Below the pieces are notes generated by a model. The model was given only the letters and a program-made list of their open reading frames with translations, was not told where the DNA came from and did not search any database. A program made the position numbers and the translations under genes. From Bacteroidales bacterium UBA1189 (GTDB lineage Bacteria; Bacteroidota; Bacteroidia; Bacteroidales; Bacteroidaceae), in the NCBI GenBank assembly GCA_002309805.1, contig DBYJ01000010.1:4252-68251 (forward strand): a stretch of 64,000 nucleotides of DNA. The letters run 5' to 3'. Positions 33,224 to 42,321 of this stretch are shown piece by piece (the stretch's first letter is position 1; each line of letters starts with the position of its first letter).

Positions 33224-34267
33224 TTAAATTATTCTAATTGTTTTGAAGAAATCATCATTTAACACATTTTTCGTATCATATCGTCGTGCCTCTTCAAAAC
33301 AATTATAAGACATAGTTTTTAAATCTATTCTATCTAAAATAATCTCTTCCATTTTCTCCTCCAAAGAAAATGCATCTTGAATCGGAAGTAGCCATCCTGT
33401 TTTTCCTTCTGTCACAACATGTCTATTAAACCGCCAATCTGTTGTAATGATAGGAAGTCCAGACATAAAAGAATCAATTATTGTACCAGGAAACCCCTCA
33501 TTAGGATAAAATGTAGGGAACAACAGAACATCATACGTATTTAAAAACTCATAATCTTCTTTATTCTTTAAAGATAAAAAACCTTTATAATAGACGTTAC
33601 CCACATTTTCAATATACTCTTCAAATGGATAACCATCTTCTATCGGACCATAAAAATCAATGGAAAACGGAAGTTTTTTTTGATTAAGAAATCTAGATGC
33701 AGAAATAATAATATCACACCCTTTTAATGATGTTATCCTTGAAACATATACGAATTTTTTATATGGATTATTATGTGGTGTTTTTTCAATTGACAATATT
33801 GGCTTAAAATTTGGAACGACCACAACGTTATTAATCCCAAAAGATTCAATCCCTTTTTTTATGTCGATGTCCTCAACGATTATTTTGTTAATAAACTTAA
33901 AAACTTTTAAATCTAATTGTTTATTTTCTATTTCCCTATGAATACTTCCCCCTATGACCCAATAAAATGTATCAAGTTTTAATCGTGTTTTCGAAAGCAT
34001 CCATAATATTCTATATGCGACCTGATTGTGAGTGGAAACAATAATTTTTTTATGGCCAAGAAAAGACAACCATATTATTTTAACAAAAATAATAATATAT
34101 CTTATTTTCCTAAATCTTCCAACACAATTTATTGTGTCTATGGGTGTAACATTCACATTGGGAAGGCTTGTAAGTCTTTCCAAAAGAATTTGGTTTTTCC
34201 TTACCTCTCCTGCACAAGGAGTATTATTAAAACTTAAACGACCTAGAAAAATAATCTTGTTTGTCAT
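33224..34267 (-). CDS. Glycosyltransferase family 4 (GT-B)
   Basis: 347 residues with the GT-B C-terminal features VYVSRITSLKGCDIIISASRF, IDFYGP, DVLLFPTFYPNEGFPGTIIDSFMSGLPIITT and a final helix. The E-x7-E pattern lies around NEGFPGTIIDSF. It adds one sugar to the growing repeat unit. It lies 4 nt from the flippase gene. Very AT-rich. Confidence 0.9.
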   Translation of the reverse strand: MTNKIIFLGRLSFNNTPCAGEVRKNQILLERLTSLPNVNVTPIDTINCVGRFRKIRYIIIFVKIIWLSFLGHKKIIVSTHNQVAYRILWMLSKTRLKLDTFYWVIGGSIHREIENKQLDLKVFKFINKIIVEDIDIKKGIESFGINNVVVVPNFKPILSIEKTPHNNPYKKFVYVSRITSLKGCDIIISASRFLNQKKLPFSIDFYGPIEDGYPFEEYIENVGNVYYKGFLSLKNKEDYEFLNTYDVLLFPTFYPNEGFPGTIIDSFMSGLPIITTDWRFNRHVVTEGKTGWLLPIQDAFSLEEKMEEIILDRIDLKTMSYNCFEEARRYDTKNVLNDDFFKTIRII

Positions 34268-34303
34268 ATTTTTTTAATAAGAAGATTGCAAAACCCAAAA
34301 ACG

Positions 34304-35455
34304 TTATAATTTATCTTTTAATAAAACTTCCAAACTAACTGTACTCTCTTCACGTATTTGCTCTGATCGCAAAGCAAACAAAATAATCAAAAGATTTTTC
34401 AGTCTATAAGTCTTTAACAAATACCATTCTGTCAATGAAGGGAATAGTTTCCTTGCAAGTTTAAACAACTCGGATTGATTTCTGCATGCACCTAAATAAC
34501 GTTGTAGCTTTCTCATACAAAACCGTTGAAGCTCCCCATTAACGTACATTTCATTATTCAACATATCCGACCTTTGCACAAAAGCTGATAAATCCTGAAC
34601 ATCACTATATCGAACAAAAGATTTATCTATACACTTAACCAAATGTTTAATAACTTCTATTTTTTCTTCTGTAAAAACGATCTCCAAAATCAAGCCCTCA
34701 TCCGTAGCCCCTGGCAAGTAATCCCTAAAAAGGAAATTGCCTTGACCATAAAGCAGATAAGCACCTTTATACCATTCCTCACAACCAATGCAATGTGTAT
34801 GTTGCGAAAGAATCATATTTGCTCCATTATCCGCCATCCTATGAAAACGTTTCTTCATCTCAGGAGAAGGGAAACGAAAATACTCTATTCCTCCATGATA
34901 AATAACGATCAAATAATCACACTTTTGTTTTAATTCGGAAATTTCCTTACAAACAAGATATTCATCATATAACCACACACCAGCTTTTTGAACTGACGGC
35001 CTATTAAAAAAAGTTTCGGAAACATTGTACAAGCAAACTTTATACTTGCCCAAATTGAAAATAAAAAAATGATTTATCTCATTTTCATTACAACCAGCGC
35101 CAATAAATTGAATGCCTACTTGCTTTAATGCATTCATTGTGTCTATTACACCTTGATGACCGCCGTCCGTAATATGGTTATTTGCTAATGCACAATAATC
35201 AATGCCCAAATTCTTATATAAAGTAACAGCTTTTGATGGAGCAACCAAAACTGGACCTACTTTATTACATTTTTCAGGATTATCAGACAATGCTCCTTCC
35301 AAATTACAGATTGACAAATCAGCTTTTGCAAATATATCACAAATCTTTTCACCAAAAAGCAATTCTGTGTTACCATCACAGAAGTATTTCATATTAGCAT
35401 AGGTGGGAAATGTGTCTCCCACAATCACTATACTTTTTTTTCCGTCTTTATTCAT
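34304..35455 (-). CDS. CapA-like metallophosphatase-fold protein
   Basis: 383 residues with the PGA_cap/CapA core: IVIVGDTFPTYANM, CNLEGALS, YCALANNHITDGGHQG, ISELKQKCDYLIVIYHGGIEY and LSQHTHCIGCEEWYKGAYLLYGQGNF. Relatives take part in poly-glutamate capsule export and in other polysaccharide loci where the reaction is not known. No signal peptide is evident. It could hydrolyse or transfer a phosphate-linked group. Confidence 0.8.
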   Translation of the reverse strand: MNKDGKKSIVIVGDTFPTYANMKYFCDGNTELLFGEKICDIFAKADLSICNLEGALSDNPEKCNKVGPVLVAPSKAVTLYKNLGIDYCALANNHITDGGHQGVIDTMNALKQVGIQFIGAGCNENEINHFFIFNLGKYKVCLYNVSETFFNRPSVQKAGVWLYDEYLVCKEISELKQKCDYLIVIYHGGIEYFRFPSPEMKKRFHRMADNGANMILSQHTHCIGCEEWYKGAYLLYGQGNFLFRDYLPGATDEGLILEIVFTEEKIEVIKHLVKCIDKSFVRYSDVQDLSAFVQRSDMLNNEMYVNGELQRFCMRKLQRYLGACRNQSELFKLARKLFPSLTEWYLLKTYRLKNLLIILFALRSEQIREESTVSLEVLLKDKL

Positions 35456-35495
35456 TTTTTCTTAAACCCCAATGCAATTTTTATCAAATATATCC

Positions 35496-36548
35496 TCAAA
35501 AAAGAACTAAATTGAGAATCCTTATATCACAATCTGGCTCAAAACAAAATGCTCCCCAAGCTAAACCCGTTCCGAATCCACAGGCAACAATCTTCTTACC
35601 GCCTATCGAATCCTTCAACTTGTTGACAATCATCAGAGGGATTGTTGTGGAGGATGTGTTACCAAACTCAGCAATATTATATGGGCAATGTTCATCATCC
35701 ACCTTTAGACGTTTCTGAATAAGCTTATTAATCATTTGATTGGCCTGATGAATTAGGAAGTAGTCGATACTCTCTTTTGGAATCTCAAAATGCTCCAAAA
35801 GACCTTTGATGCATTTAGGTGCAGTATGCATGGCAAAGGATAGAATGTCTTCACCCTCCATATTCGACTGTGTGCGGTTTCTCTTCATCCCATCCTTGCA
35901 CTCATAGTACTCAAACGATGCGGGTGTAACAGGGTTTCTATAGCCGCCATCAGGGATTATCAACGAGCGGTAGTTGCTCCCATCGGTGTGCATGCTGAAC
36001 AGCAAAGGACTGGCTCCTTCCTGAAATTCCAGGATTGTTGCTGTACCGGCATCACCTGCAAGCAGATTCACACGGTCGTATGGAGACTTGGCTTTCGTGG
36101 AGGTCTCGCCTACCAAAAGAAGTCCTTTCTTCACATTACCTGCACTCAGGATGGACGACATCACTGAAAGACCATAAATCCAACCAGGACAACTCATCGT
36201 AATATCGAAACTCATGCAATCCGTTGGCAGGCCCAAACGGTCTTGAAGGATACACGCTGTGGCTGGGAAAATGTAATCGGGAGTTTGAGTCACCATAATC
36301 AGACAGCCTATCTCAGACTTATCTATTCCCATCTCTTCAATCAGTTTTTCTGCGGCAGCCTTACAAAGGTCGGAAGAACAAATGCCGTCTTCTGCAATAT
36401 AACGATAGCGAACACCAGTAGTCTCTATGTATTTTTCCAGCTCATGCTTGTCTTCCACAAGGTCTGACTCCATGTTGTCAACCCTCTTTGGGGGCACACA
36501 TGCTGCAATACCTGAAATCTTTACATTTTCTATCTTAAGGAAAGCCAT
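35496..36548 (-). CDS. KASIII-type 3-oxoacyl synthase of acyl module 2
   Basis: 350 residues. Cys120 in DITMSCPGWIYGL, His in LIHQANQM and Asn in FGNTSSTT form the condensing triad. A Pro follows the active Cys, whereas FabH proteins usually have Ala or Ser. Its start (MAFLKIENVKISGIAACVPP) resembles the other two KASIII proteins of the locus. One nt separates it from the AMP-forming ligase gene, so the ligase, ACP and synthase act as one unit. Confidence 0.9.
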   Translation of the reverse strand: MAFLKIENVKISGIAACVPPKRVDNMESDLVEDKHELEKYIETTGVRYRYIAEDGICSSDLCKAAAEKLIEEMGIDKSEIGCLIMVTQTPDYIFPATACILQDRLGLPTDCMSFDITMSCPGWIYGLSVMSSILSAGNVKKGLLLVGETSTKAKSPYDRVNLLAGDAGTATILEFQEGASPLLFSMHTDGSNYRSLIIPDGGYRNPVTPASFEYYECKDGMKRNRTQSNMEGEDILSFAMHTAPKCIKGLLEHFEIPKESIDYFLIHQANQMINKLIQKRLKVDDEHCPYNIAEFGNTSSTTIPLMIVNKLKDSIGGKKIVACGFGTGLAWGAFCFEPDCDIRILNLVLF

Positions 36549-36549
36549 T

Positions 36550-37947
36550 TTAAATGCTTAATGCTTTATAGTTTATTTTACCCGACTCAAATCTCGGGAT
36601 TGATTCTACTTCTCTTACTTCAAAAGACTTAGCCATCAGTCCGGTCTTATCAGAAATCAATTTCTTGACTTCTTCTTTTAATCCTTCCTGTGTGATATAA
36701 ATCGACATCTGGTTGTCATCGCCCGTACAAGCACACTCGATATTAAAATGCTCGGAGATAATCTTTTCGCTCTGGTCAAGGCTAACGCGAAGGCCAAAGA
36801 GTTTCAGAAAACGTTTCTTACGTCCAACAATATAAAAGAAACCATCAGCATCTTTTTTAGCCAGATCTCCTGTCTCATACACCCCACAAAACTCATCGCC
36901 TTTTGCTAAGTCTTCCACACAAGTCCCATAACCCATCGTGACGTTAGGACCTTCATAGCGGAGTTCTCCTTCCACATCTGCCTCGGCTATTTCATGCCCG
37001 TTTTCATCAACCAGCATCAATCTTCCTTCAGGAATAGCATGACCGATACTTCCAATATGAGTGGCAGCCTGTTCTGGCGGAAGGTAGGCCAAACGGGCTG
37101 ATGTCTCTGTTGTGCCAAATGTGGCAAAGAAACGTTTGCCCTTTTCCACAGCATAGTCAGCAAAAGCCTTAAACAGATTGTCAGACAATTTACCACCACC
37201 TTCTGCCATCGTGGTCAGGTAAGGTAAATCCATTTTCCAGAAACGGAGCCGATTCAATATTTCATAGCTGAAGGGAACACCGGTAAAGTTGCTCCCTTTC
37301 TGTTCCTTGACAAAGCTCCAATATTTGGGGCTCATCAGATTGGCTTCAACCAATAAAACGGTTGCTCCGGCATAGAGATGACTGTTGATAACATTCAGAC
37401 CCATGGTATATTGCATGGGAAGATCAATAATGCCCCGTTCCTCGGGTGTCCAACCAAATACTTTCGCCACATTACGGGCATTACTCTCGATATTGCCGTA
37501 TTTATGCCTTACCAACTTGGGACTTCCCGTAGTGCCGGAAGTAGTCATCAGCATGGAAAGATCGGGATGCAACGTTGGAGAGGTCTTGCCTGTTTTGCAA
37601 AGAATATATCCTTTGTATGAATATACTATATCATAATTGCTTTCTGCCGCCATCGCCTCCGGCATCCAGTAATAGGAAGGGCCGTAGGTTTCATCAAGCA
37701 CCCGCAATAATGCTTTATCAATATGGGCACTAAGCAGCAGACAGACATCCTTACAGTCGTACAACGAGAGAAAGCCTGCCAATGCTCCTACTCTGTTTTC
37801 ACAAAGGCAGAACACCAACTCGCGCTCCGGCAATACAGAAGCAAGTTCTCCGCGTAGCCACACAAGCTCGCCATATGTCAGCTGTCCACCAGCATCATCA
37901 ATGGCAGCATAACGGTCTGATGGCTTTTTATCTATATCAAAAAGCAT
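36550..37947 (-). CDS. AMP-forming acyl ligase (adenylation enzyme)
   Basis: 465 residues from ATG 37947, whose first base overlaps the ACP stop (TGATG). Adenylation motifs are TTSGTTGSPKLVRH, FATFGTTETSARL, YETGDLAKKDADG and the C-terminal ESGKINYKAL with the catalytic lysine. It activates a carboxylic acid with ATP and most likely loads it on the adjacent ACP, as DltA does for DltC. The acid is not known; the binding pocket cannot be read by eye. Confidence 0.9.
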   Translation of the reverse strand: MLFDIDKKPSDRYAAIDDAGGQLTYGELVWLRGELASVLPERELVFCLCENRVGALAGFLSLYDCKDVCLLLSAHIDKALLRVLDETYGPSYYWMPEAMAAESNYDIVYSYKGYILCKTGKTSPTLHPDLSMLMTTSGTTGSPKLVRHKYGNIESNARNVAKVFGWTPEERGIIDLPMQYTMGLNVINSHLYAGATVLLVEANLMSPKYWSFVKEQKGSNFTGVPFSYEILNRLRFWKMDLPYLTTMAEGGGKLSDNLFKAFADYAVEKGKRFFATFGTTETSARLAYLPPEQAATHIGSIGHAIPEGRLMLVDENGHEIAEADVEGELRYEGPNVTMGYGTCVEDLAKGDEFCGVYETGDLAKKDADGFFYIVGRKKRFLKLFGLRVSLDQSEKIISEHFNIECACTGDDNQMSIYITQEGLKEEVKKLISDKTGLMAKSFEVREVESIPRFESGKINYKALSI

Positions 37948-38183
37948 CAAAGATCTATCTGATGATTCTTCAAAATCTCAATGCCAGCCTCATAAGAGGT
38001 GAAAGCCATGACTTCTTCCGGATCCAACTCTATTTCGAATGCATCCTCCAGAACAGCAATCAGACTCATCTGGCCAATAGAATCCCACTTGTCACATTTC
38101 TCCATGGACAAGCCTTCTACCTCACTCAAATCGACCTCAAGGCCTTCTACAAAGGCATTCTTATACTTTTCAAGATTTGACAT
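37947..38183 (-). CDS. Acyl carrier protein of acyl module 2
   Basis: 78 residues; phosphopantetheine Ser35 in KWDSIGQMS. Acidic and helical. The TGA stop overlaps the ligase ATG by one base, which suggests translational coupling and a dedicated partner. Confidence 0.9.
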   Translation of the reverse strand: MSNLEKYKNAFVEGLEVDLSEVEGLSMEKCDKWDSIGQMSLIAVLEDAFEIELDPEEVMAFTSYEAGIEILKNHQIDL

Positions 38184-38192
38184 ATTGCTTTG

Positions 38193-39179
38193 TTATTTAT
38201 TGTATTTATTGATTAATTCCAAACTAATTTTTTCTGCTATCTGAGGAGCCGTTAATCCATGCTGCTCCCAACAATAACGTAAATCGCCCAATTTACCGAA
38301 TTGGTCTTTTATTCCAATCCGGATAAGACGAGGCGTATTCTCTTTTTCTGAAAGATATTCTGCCACAGCCCCCCCTAAGCCACCTATGATGCTATGTTCC
38401 TCCACGGTGGCAATCAATCTGGATCCTGCGAGAACTTCATCCAGACATTCTGTATCCAATGGTTTTATCGTGTGCATATCGATGACGTTGCAATGAATGC
38501 CCTTGGCCGAAAGTAACTCAGCAGCATCAAGGGCTTCTCGCACCATCATACCTGTAGCAATTAGTGTCACATCTTCACCCTCACGGAGTTTGTTTGCTTT
38601 GCCTATTTGGTACTCAAAGTCCTTTTCATAGACTATCGGACAATTCAATAAACCCGATAAACGTACATAGACAGGTCCTTTTCTATCGTGTGCTGCTTTG
38701 ACAATCTTTATTGCCTCCAGACTATCCGCAGCGGAAAGGATAGTCATATTAGGGAGAGCTCTTGCCATGGCGATGTCTTCTGTGGCCCAGTGGGATATGG
38801 AAAGAGTTTCCATTGCAAAACCAGCAGAGTTGCCCACCAGCTTCACGTTGAACTGATGGTAAGCCAAGTTATGCCGAACAAACTCAATGGCCTTCACCAA
38901 AACAAATGCCGCGTAGGTGCAGGCATAAACGACTCGCCCATCCTCAGACGAAAGACCCGCAGCAATGCCAATCATGCTCTGTTCCGAGATGCCTGCATTA
39001 ATTACCCTATCTGGATAGCTATTATAAAAACGGTCAAGGCTTGCAATGGCCACACTGTCAGCCACCACAACCCGCATATCGGGATCGTTCTTAGCCAACT
39101 CCATCATTCCGATACCAGCAGCGGCACCTTTCTGCCCCATTCGGGCGTAGGCTTTTATTAAAGCAGGATTAAGGGCCAT
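38193..39179 (-). CDS. Split transketolase, C-terminal subunit
   Basis: 328 residues corresponding to the pyrimidine-binding and C-terminal domains of transketolase: VVADSVAIASLDRFYNSYPDRVINAGISEQSMIGIAAGLSSED with the conserved Glu of the thiamine site, and later LLSAKGIHCNVIDMHTIKPLD. It pairs with the subunit 3 nt upstream. Two-gene transketolases in polysaccharide or antibiotic clusters transfer two-carbon units in sugar or precursor synthesis; the substrate here is unknown. Confidence 0.88.
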   Translation of the reverse strand: MALNPALIKAYARMGQKGAAAGIGMMELAKNDPDMRVVVADSVAIASLDRFYNSYPDRVINAGISEQSMIGIAAGLSSEDGRVVYACTYAAFVLVKAIEFVRHNLAYHQFNVKLVGNSAGFAMETLSISHWATEDIAMARALPNMTILSAADSLEAIKIVKAAHDRKGPVYVRLSGLLNCPIVYEKDFEYQIGKANKLREGEDVTLIATGMMVREALDAAELLSAKGIHCNVIDMHTIKPLDTECLDEVLAGSRLIATVEEHSIIGGLGGAVAEYLSEKENTPRLIRIGIKDQFGKLGDLRYCWEQHGLTAPQIAEKISLELINKYNK

Positions 39180-39182
39180 TCT

Positions 39183-40010
39183 TTAACTCCTTTGTATTTC
39201 TTCAATGGCTTGTTGATACTGTGCTTCACTCAGTACAGCCTGATGCCATGATTTATTATTTTCAATGAAGGAAACTCCTTTGCCTTTTATAGTCGTAGCA
39301 ATAATGGCGTATGGCTTACCAACAGGTCTATAAGATAAGGCTCTGATAAGTTGGGGGATATCATGACCATCAATGGTAACGGATTCCCAACCAAAAGCTT
39401 CCATTTTTTTCTGCATATCAAGCTGGGCCATCAATTCTTCCGTATTGCCATCCACCGACATATAGTTACGATCAATAATAACGATCAAGTTATCCAATTT
39501 ATAATGAGATGCAGGGATGAAAGCTTCCCAGACAGGGCCCTCCTCACACTCTGCGTCTCCCAATAAGCAATAGATACGATAGCTCTGTTGAGTTTGTTTA
39601 GCCCAAATGGCCTTACCCACAGCAAACGACATCTCCATGCCCAGACTCATAGAACCATACTCCACACCTAACTCTTTCTTCAATTGGTGACCTACCAGTA
39701 GGCCATCGTTCTGCTCATAGCTATTCAGCACATCCGTTGGATAGAAGCCCATTTCAGCACGGGCAGGATATTCAGCTAAACGGGCATGTTCCTTACCGGC
39801 AATAAAGCGGTCACGCTCGTTCCATAAAGGGTTGTCAAGATCATAGTTCAGGATAGCTCCATAAAGGACGGCATAAATCTCTATACAAGACAAACTACCA
39901 CTGATGTGAGCTCCTCTATTGCCAGCAGCAAGAGCCATATCCATCGCATGTAGCCGCATCCGCTTGCACAGCGCCTTTATTTCTTCCTCTGATAAAACCC
40001 TTCTATTCAT
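39183..40010 (-). CDS. Split transketolase, N-terminal subunit
   Basis: 275 residues holding the thiamine diphosphate-binding half: GNRGAHISGSLSCIEIYAVLY, SLGMEMSFAVGKAIWAKQ and the GDAECEEGPVWEAFIPASHYKLDNLIVIIDRN motif (GDG-like, with the N for the metal). A heptamer array lies between its start and the SDR gene. With the next gene it makes one enzyme, distinct from the household transketolase at the left edge. Confidence 0.88.
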   Translation of the reverse strand: MNRRVLSEEEIKALCKRMRLHAMDMALAAGNRGAHISGSLSCIEIYAVLYGAILNYDLDNPLWNERDRFIAGKEHARLAEYPARAEMGFYPTDVLNSYEQNDGLLVGHQLKKELGVEYGSMSLGMEMSFAVGKAIWAKQTQQSYRIYCLLGDAECEEGPVWEAFIPASHYKLDNLIVIIDRNYMSVDGNTEELMAQLDMQKKMEAFGWESVTIDGHDIPQLIRALSYRPVGKPYAIIATTIKGKGVSFIENNKSWHQAVLSEAQYQQAIEEIQRS

Positions 40011-40073
40011 AACTATGAACTATGTACTATGAATTATGAATTATGAACTATGAACTATGAACTTTAAATTGTC
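40011..40073. repeat. Nine-unit heptamer array inside the polysaccharide operon
   Basis: AACTATG, AACTATG, TACTATG, AATTATG, AATTATG, AACTATG, AACTATG, AACTTTA and AATTGTC follow in exact steps of 7, filling the gap between the SDR stop and the transketolase start. Confidence 0.75.
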
Positions 40074-40797
40074 ATCGTCCTCCATCCACTTTGATGATTT
40101 CGCCATTGATATAGGATGCCTGTTCCGAAGCCAAAAATAAGGCCACTTGGGCTATTTCCTCTTTCTTTCCCAGTCGTCTCAGAGCTGATTCAGATGCCAA
40201 TTTCTCAAGCATATCATCCTTGTACTGACGAATCATCTCTGTCTCAATAGGACCAGGAGCGATGGCATTTACACGGATCCCCATGGGCCCTAGTTCCTTG
40301 GCCAGGCATTTTGTCATCATCATCACAGCAGCTTTGCTGCTGCCATATGCAATCTTTCCTGGTTGTGGCTCAATACCCGCTATCGATCCCATATTGATTA
40401 TGCAACCTTTCCGTTGGCGGGCCATCTTTTTGGACACTTTTTGGATGATGCGAAGCATGGCGAAATAGTTCACGGCAAACAGATGTTCAATATCTTCCAC
40501 CTTGCTCATGCTCAATAGGCCAACAGTCGAGATTCCTGCATTGTTGACCAGTACATCAATAGACTGTCCCTCGTCAATGATAATCTGTATGCCCGCATTG
40601 ATGGCTTCTGTATCCGTCAACTCGAAATAGACGGGCTTAATCCAAACGCCTGTTTCTTCTGCCGTTTCTTTCAACCAAGATTCGTATTCAGGAGTTGCTT
40701 TTCTGGCACAAGCCCAAACGTTAGCACCACTCGCAGCAAAGGCTTCAACCATTGCCTTGCCTATTCCTCGGTTGCAACCTGTAATGATAACATTCAT
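40072..40797 (-). CDS. Short-chain dehydrogenase/reductase (FabG-like)
   Basis: 241 residues: TGCNRGIGKAMVEAF cofactor site, LVNNAGIST, NMGSIAG with the catalytic Ser, AYGSSKAAV with Tyr and Lys, and the final INGEIIKVDGG typical of FabG. It reduces a keto group with NAD(P)H. Its sequence is less like the other three SDRs of the locus, so it may act on a different substrate such as the transketolase product. Confidence 0.88.
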   Translation of the reverse strand: MNVIITGCNRGIGKAMVEAFAASGANVWACARKATPEYESWLKETAEETGVWIKPVYFELTDTEAINAGIQIIIDEGQSIDVLVNNAGISTVGLLSMSKVEDIEHLFAVNYFAMLRIIQKVSKKMARQRKGCIINMGSIAGIEPQPGKIAYGSSKAAVMMMTKCLAKELGPMGIRVNAIAPGPIETEMIRQYKDDMLEKLASESALRRLGKKEEIAQVALFLASEQASYINGEIIKVDGGR

Positions 40798-40806
40798 TTT
40801 GATACG

Positions 40807-41559
40807 TTATTTCAACGACCGGCCTCCATCTACAAGCAAAGTATGACCTGTTATATATGACGAGGCATCAGAGAGAAGGAAAACTATAGCATTTGCCACT
40901 TCCTCTGGTTCTGCATAACGTTTCAATGGATATTTTTCAACATCTTTCTTATACTCATCCTCTGAGAAAGAAAGACTATCTTTCAAATGAGTGTTTACCA
41001 TTGACGGGTTGACACAATTTGAACGGATTCCCCGTACAGCAAATTCAACAGCACAACTTTTAGCATACGAAGTTAACGCACTTTTTGAAAGAGAATACAA
41101 TCCATTTGCTGGAGTAAAAGTGTATAAACCAGCCAATGAGGAAGTGAAAACAATAGACGCCCCATTATTGAATTTCTTCTTTTTATACAATAAATTTGTT
41201 AATACCATTGGAGCTTTGGTATTCAACCCTACAACGAGATTGAAATCTTCCTCACGTATCAAATGAAGAGGTCGAGTGTTTGAAATTCCAACATTATTAA
41301 CAAGACCATCTAAGCAAACAACATCTTCCACAAGGGATTCTACTTCTTTGGAATCCATCAAGTTTACAACATAATAACTATGACCAGCATTTTGTTTATC
41401 AAACCTCGAGAGCGTCTCTTTCATACCCTCTTCGTTAATATCAACAAGTATTACCGTAGCTCCCATTTGCGACGCAATTATTGCCGTAGAACGTCCTATA
41501 CCACTGCCTGCGCCTGTTATTAAAATATTCTTCCCTTTAAGTGAAAATGACTTATTCAT
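40807..41559 (-). CDS. Short-chain dehydrogenase/reductase
   Basis: 250 residues from ATG 41559, one nt after the previous SDR's stop; a TTG three codons upstream would overlap that gene. SDR motifs are TGAGSGIGRSTAII, LVNNVGISN, FTSSLAG with a Tyr-x3-Lys (GLYSLSKSAL) and ITGHTLLVDGGRSL. Closely related to the SDRs at 41561 and 27052, probably by duplication. Confidence 0.88.
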   Translation of the reverse strand: MNKSFSLKGKNILITGAGSGIGRSTAIIASQMGATVILVDINEEGMKETLSRFDKQNAGHSYYVVNLMDSKEVESLVEDVVCLDGLVNNVGISNTRPLHLIREEDFNLVVGLNTKAPMVLTNLLYKKKKFNNGASIVFTSSLAGLYTFTPANGLYSLSKSALTSYAKSCAVEFAVRGIRSNCVNPSMVNTHLKDSLSFSEDEYKKDVEKYPLKRYAEPEEVANAIVFLLSDASSYITGHTLLVDGGRSLK

Positions 41560-41560
41560 A

Positions 41561-42319
41561 TCATACAATTGTTGAGCCGCCGTCTATCACGAGATTCTGC
41601 CCTGTTATCCATGAAGCAGCATCAGATAATAAATAAAGTACCCCATAAGCAATATCATTAGGAAATCCATAACGTTTTAAAGGGTATGACTCCATATCCT
41701 TTTGGTGTTGTTCTTCCGTTGCTGTCCCGCTTTTAATGAAAGGAGTTTCCACCATACCTGGACATATTGTGTTTACTCGAATCTTCCTACTCGCAAATTC
41801 GCGAGCAGCATACTTCATTGTTGTATTAAGAGCAGATTTAGATGCCCCATAAATAGCGTTACCAAATGTATACTTGAAAACACCGCCGACAGACGCTATT
41901 GCTACAACGGAAGAATTGTTTTGCAAAAGTCTTTTTTTATAAAGAAGCCTTAATAATTCAACCGTAGCAAAAAAATTAACATCAAAGATTGCGTCATACT
42001 TATCTCTAGAACAAAAAGGAATTGGAGCATTTTTATTAATTCCTGCACACATAACTAAACCGTTTAAGTAGGGAACCTTATTACATAAAGATTCCACGTC
42101 TTCGGCATTTGTCAAATTACAAACGAGACATTGATGTTGCAACTCTTTATTAGCTAGCAAATCTAAAGTCTCTTTTACTGTCTTTTGATTTATATCAACT
42201 AAAACCATTGATGCGCCCAACTTCGAGCACTCGATAGAAGTCGCTCTTCCGATACCAGAACCTGCACCTGTAACTAAAACAGTCTTTCCCTCAAGACTAA
42301 ATGGGTTTTCTATTGTCAT
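41561..42319 (-). CDS. Short-chain dehydrogenase/reductase of acyl module 1
   Basis: 252 residues: NPFSLEGKTVLVTGAGSGIG start, LVMCAGINK, AIASVGG with YGASKSAL, and ITGQNLVIDGGS. FabG-like, following the KASIII gene by 2 nt, so it likely reduces the condensed product. The two adjacent SDRs may reduce different stereo-positions or substrates. Confidence 0.88.
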   Translation of the reverse strand: MTIENPFSLEGKTVLVTGAGSGIGRATSIECSKLGASMVLVDINQKTVKETLDLLANKELQHQCLVCNLTNAEDVESLCNKVPYLNGLVMCAGINKNAPIPFCSRDKYDAIFDVNFFATVELLRLLYKKRLLQNNSSVVAIASVGGVFKYTFGNAIYGASKSALNTTMKYAAREFASRKIRVNTICPGMVETPFIKSGTATEEQHQKDMESYPLKRYGFPNDIAYGVLYLLSDAASWITGQNLVIDGGSTIV

Positions 42320-42321
42320 TT

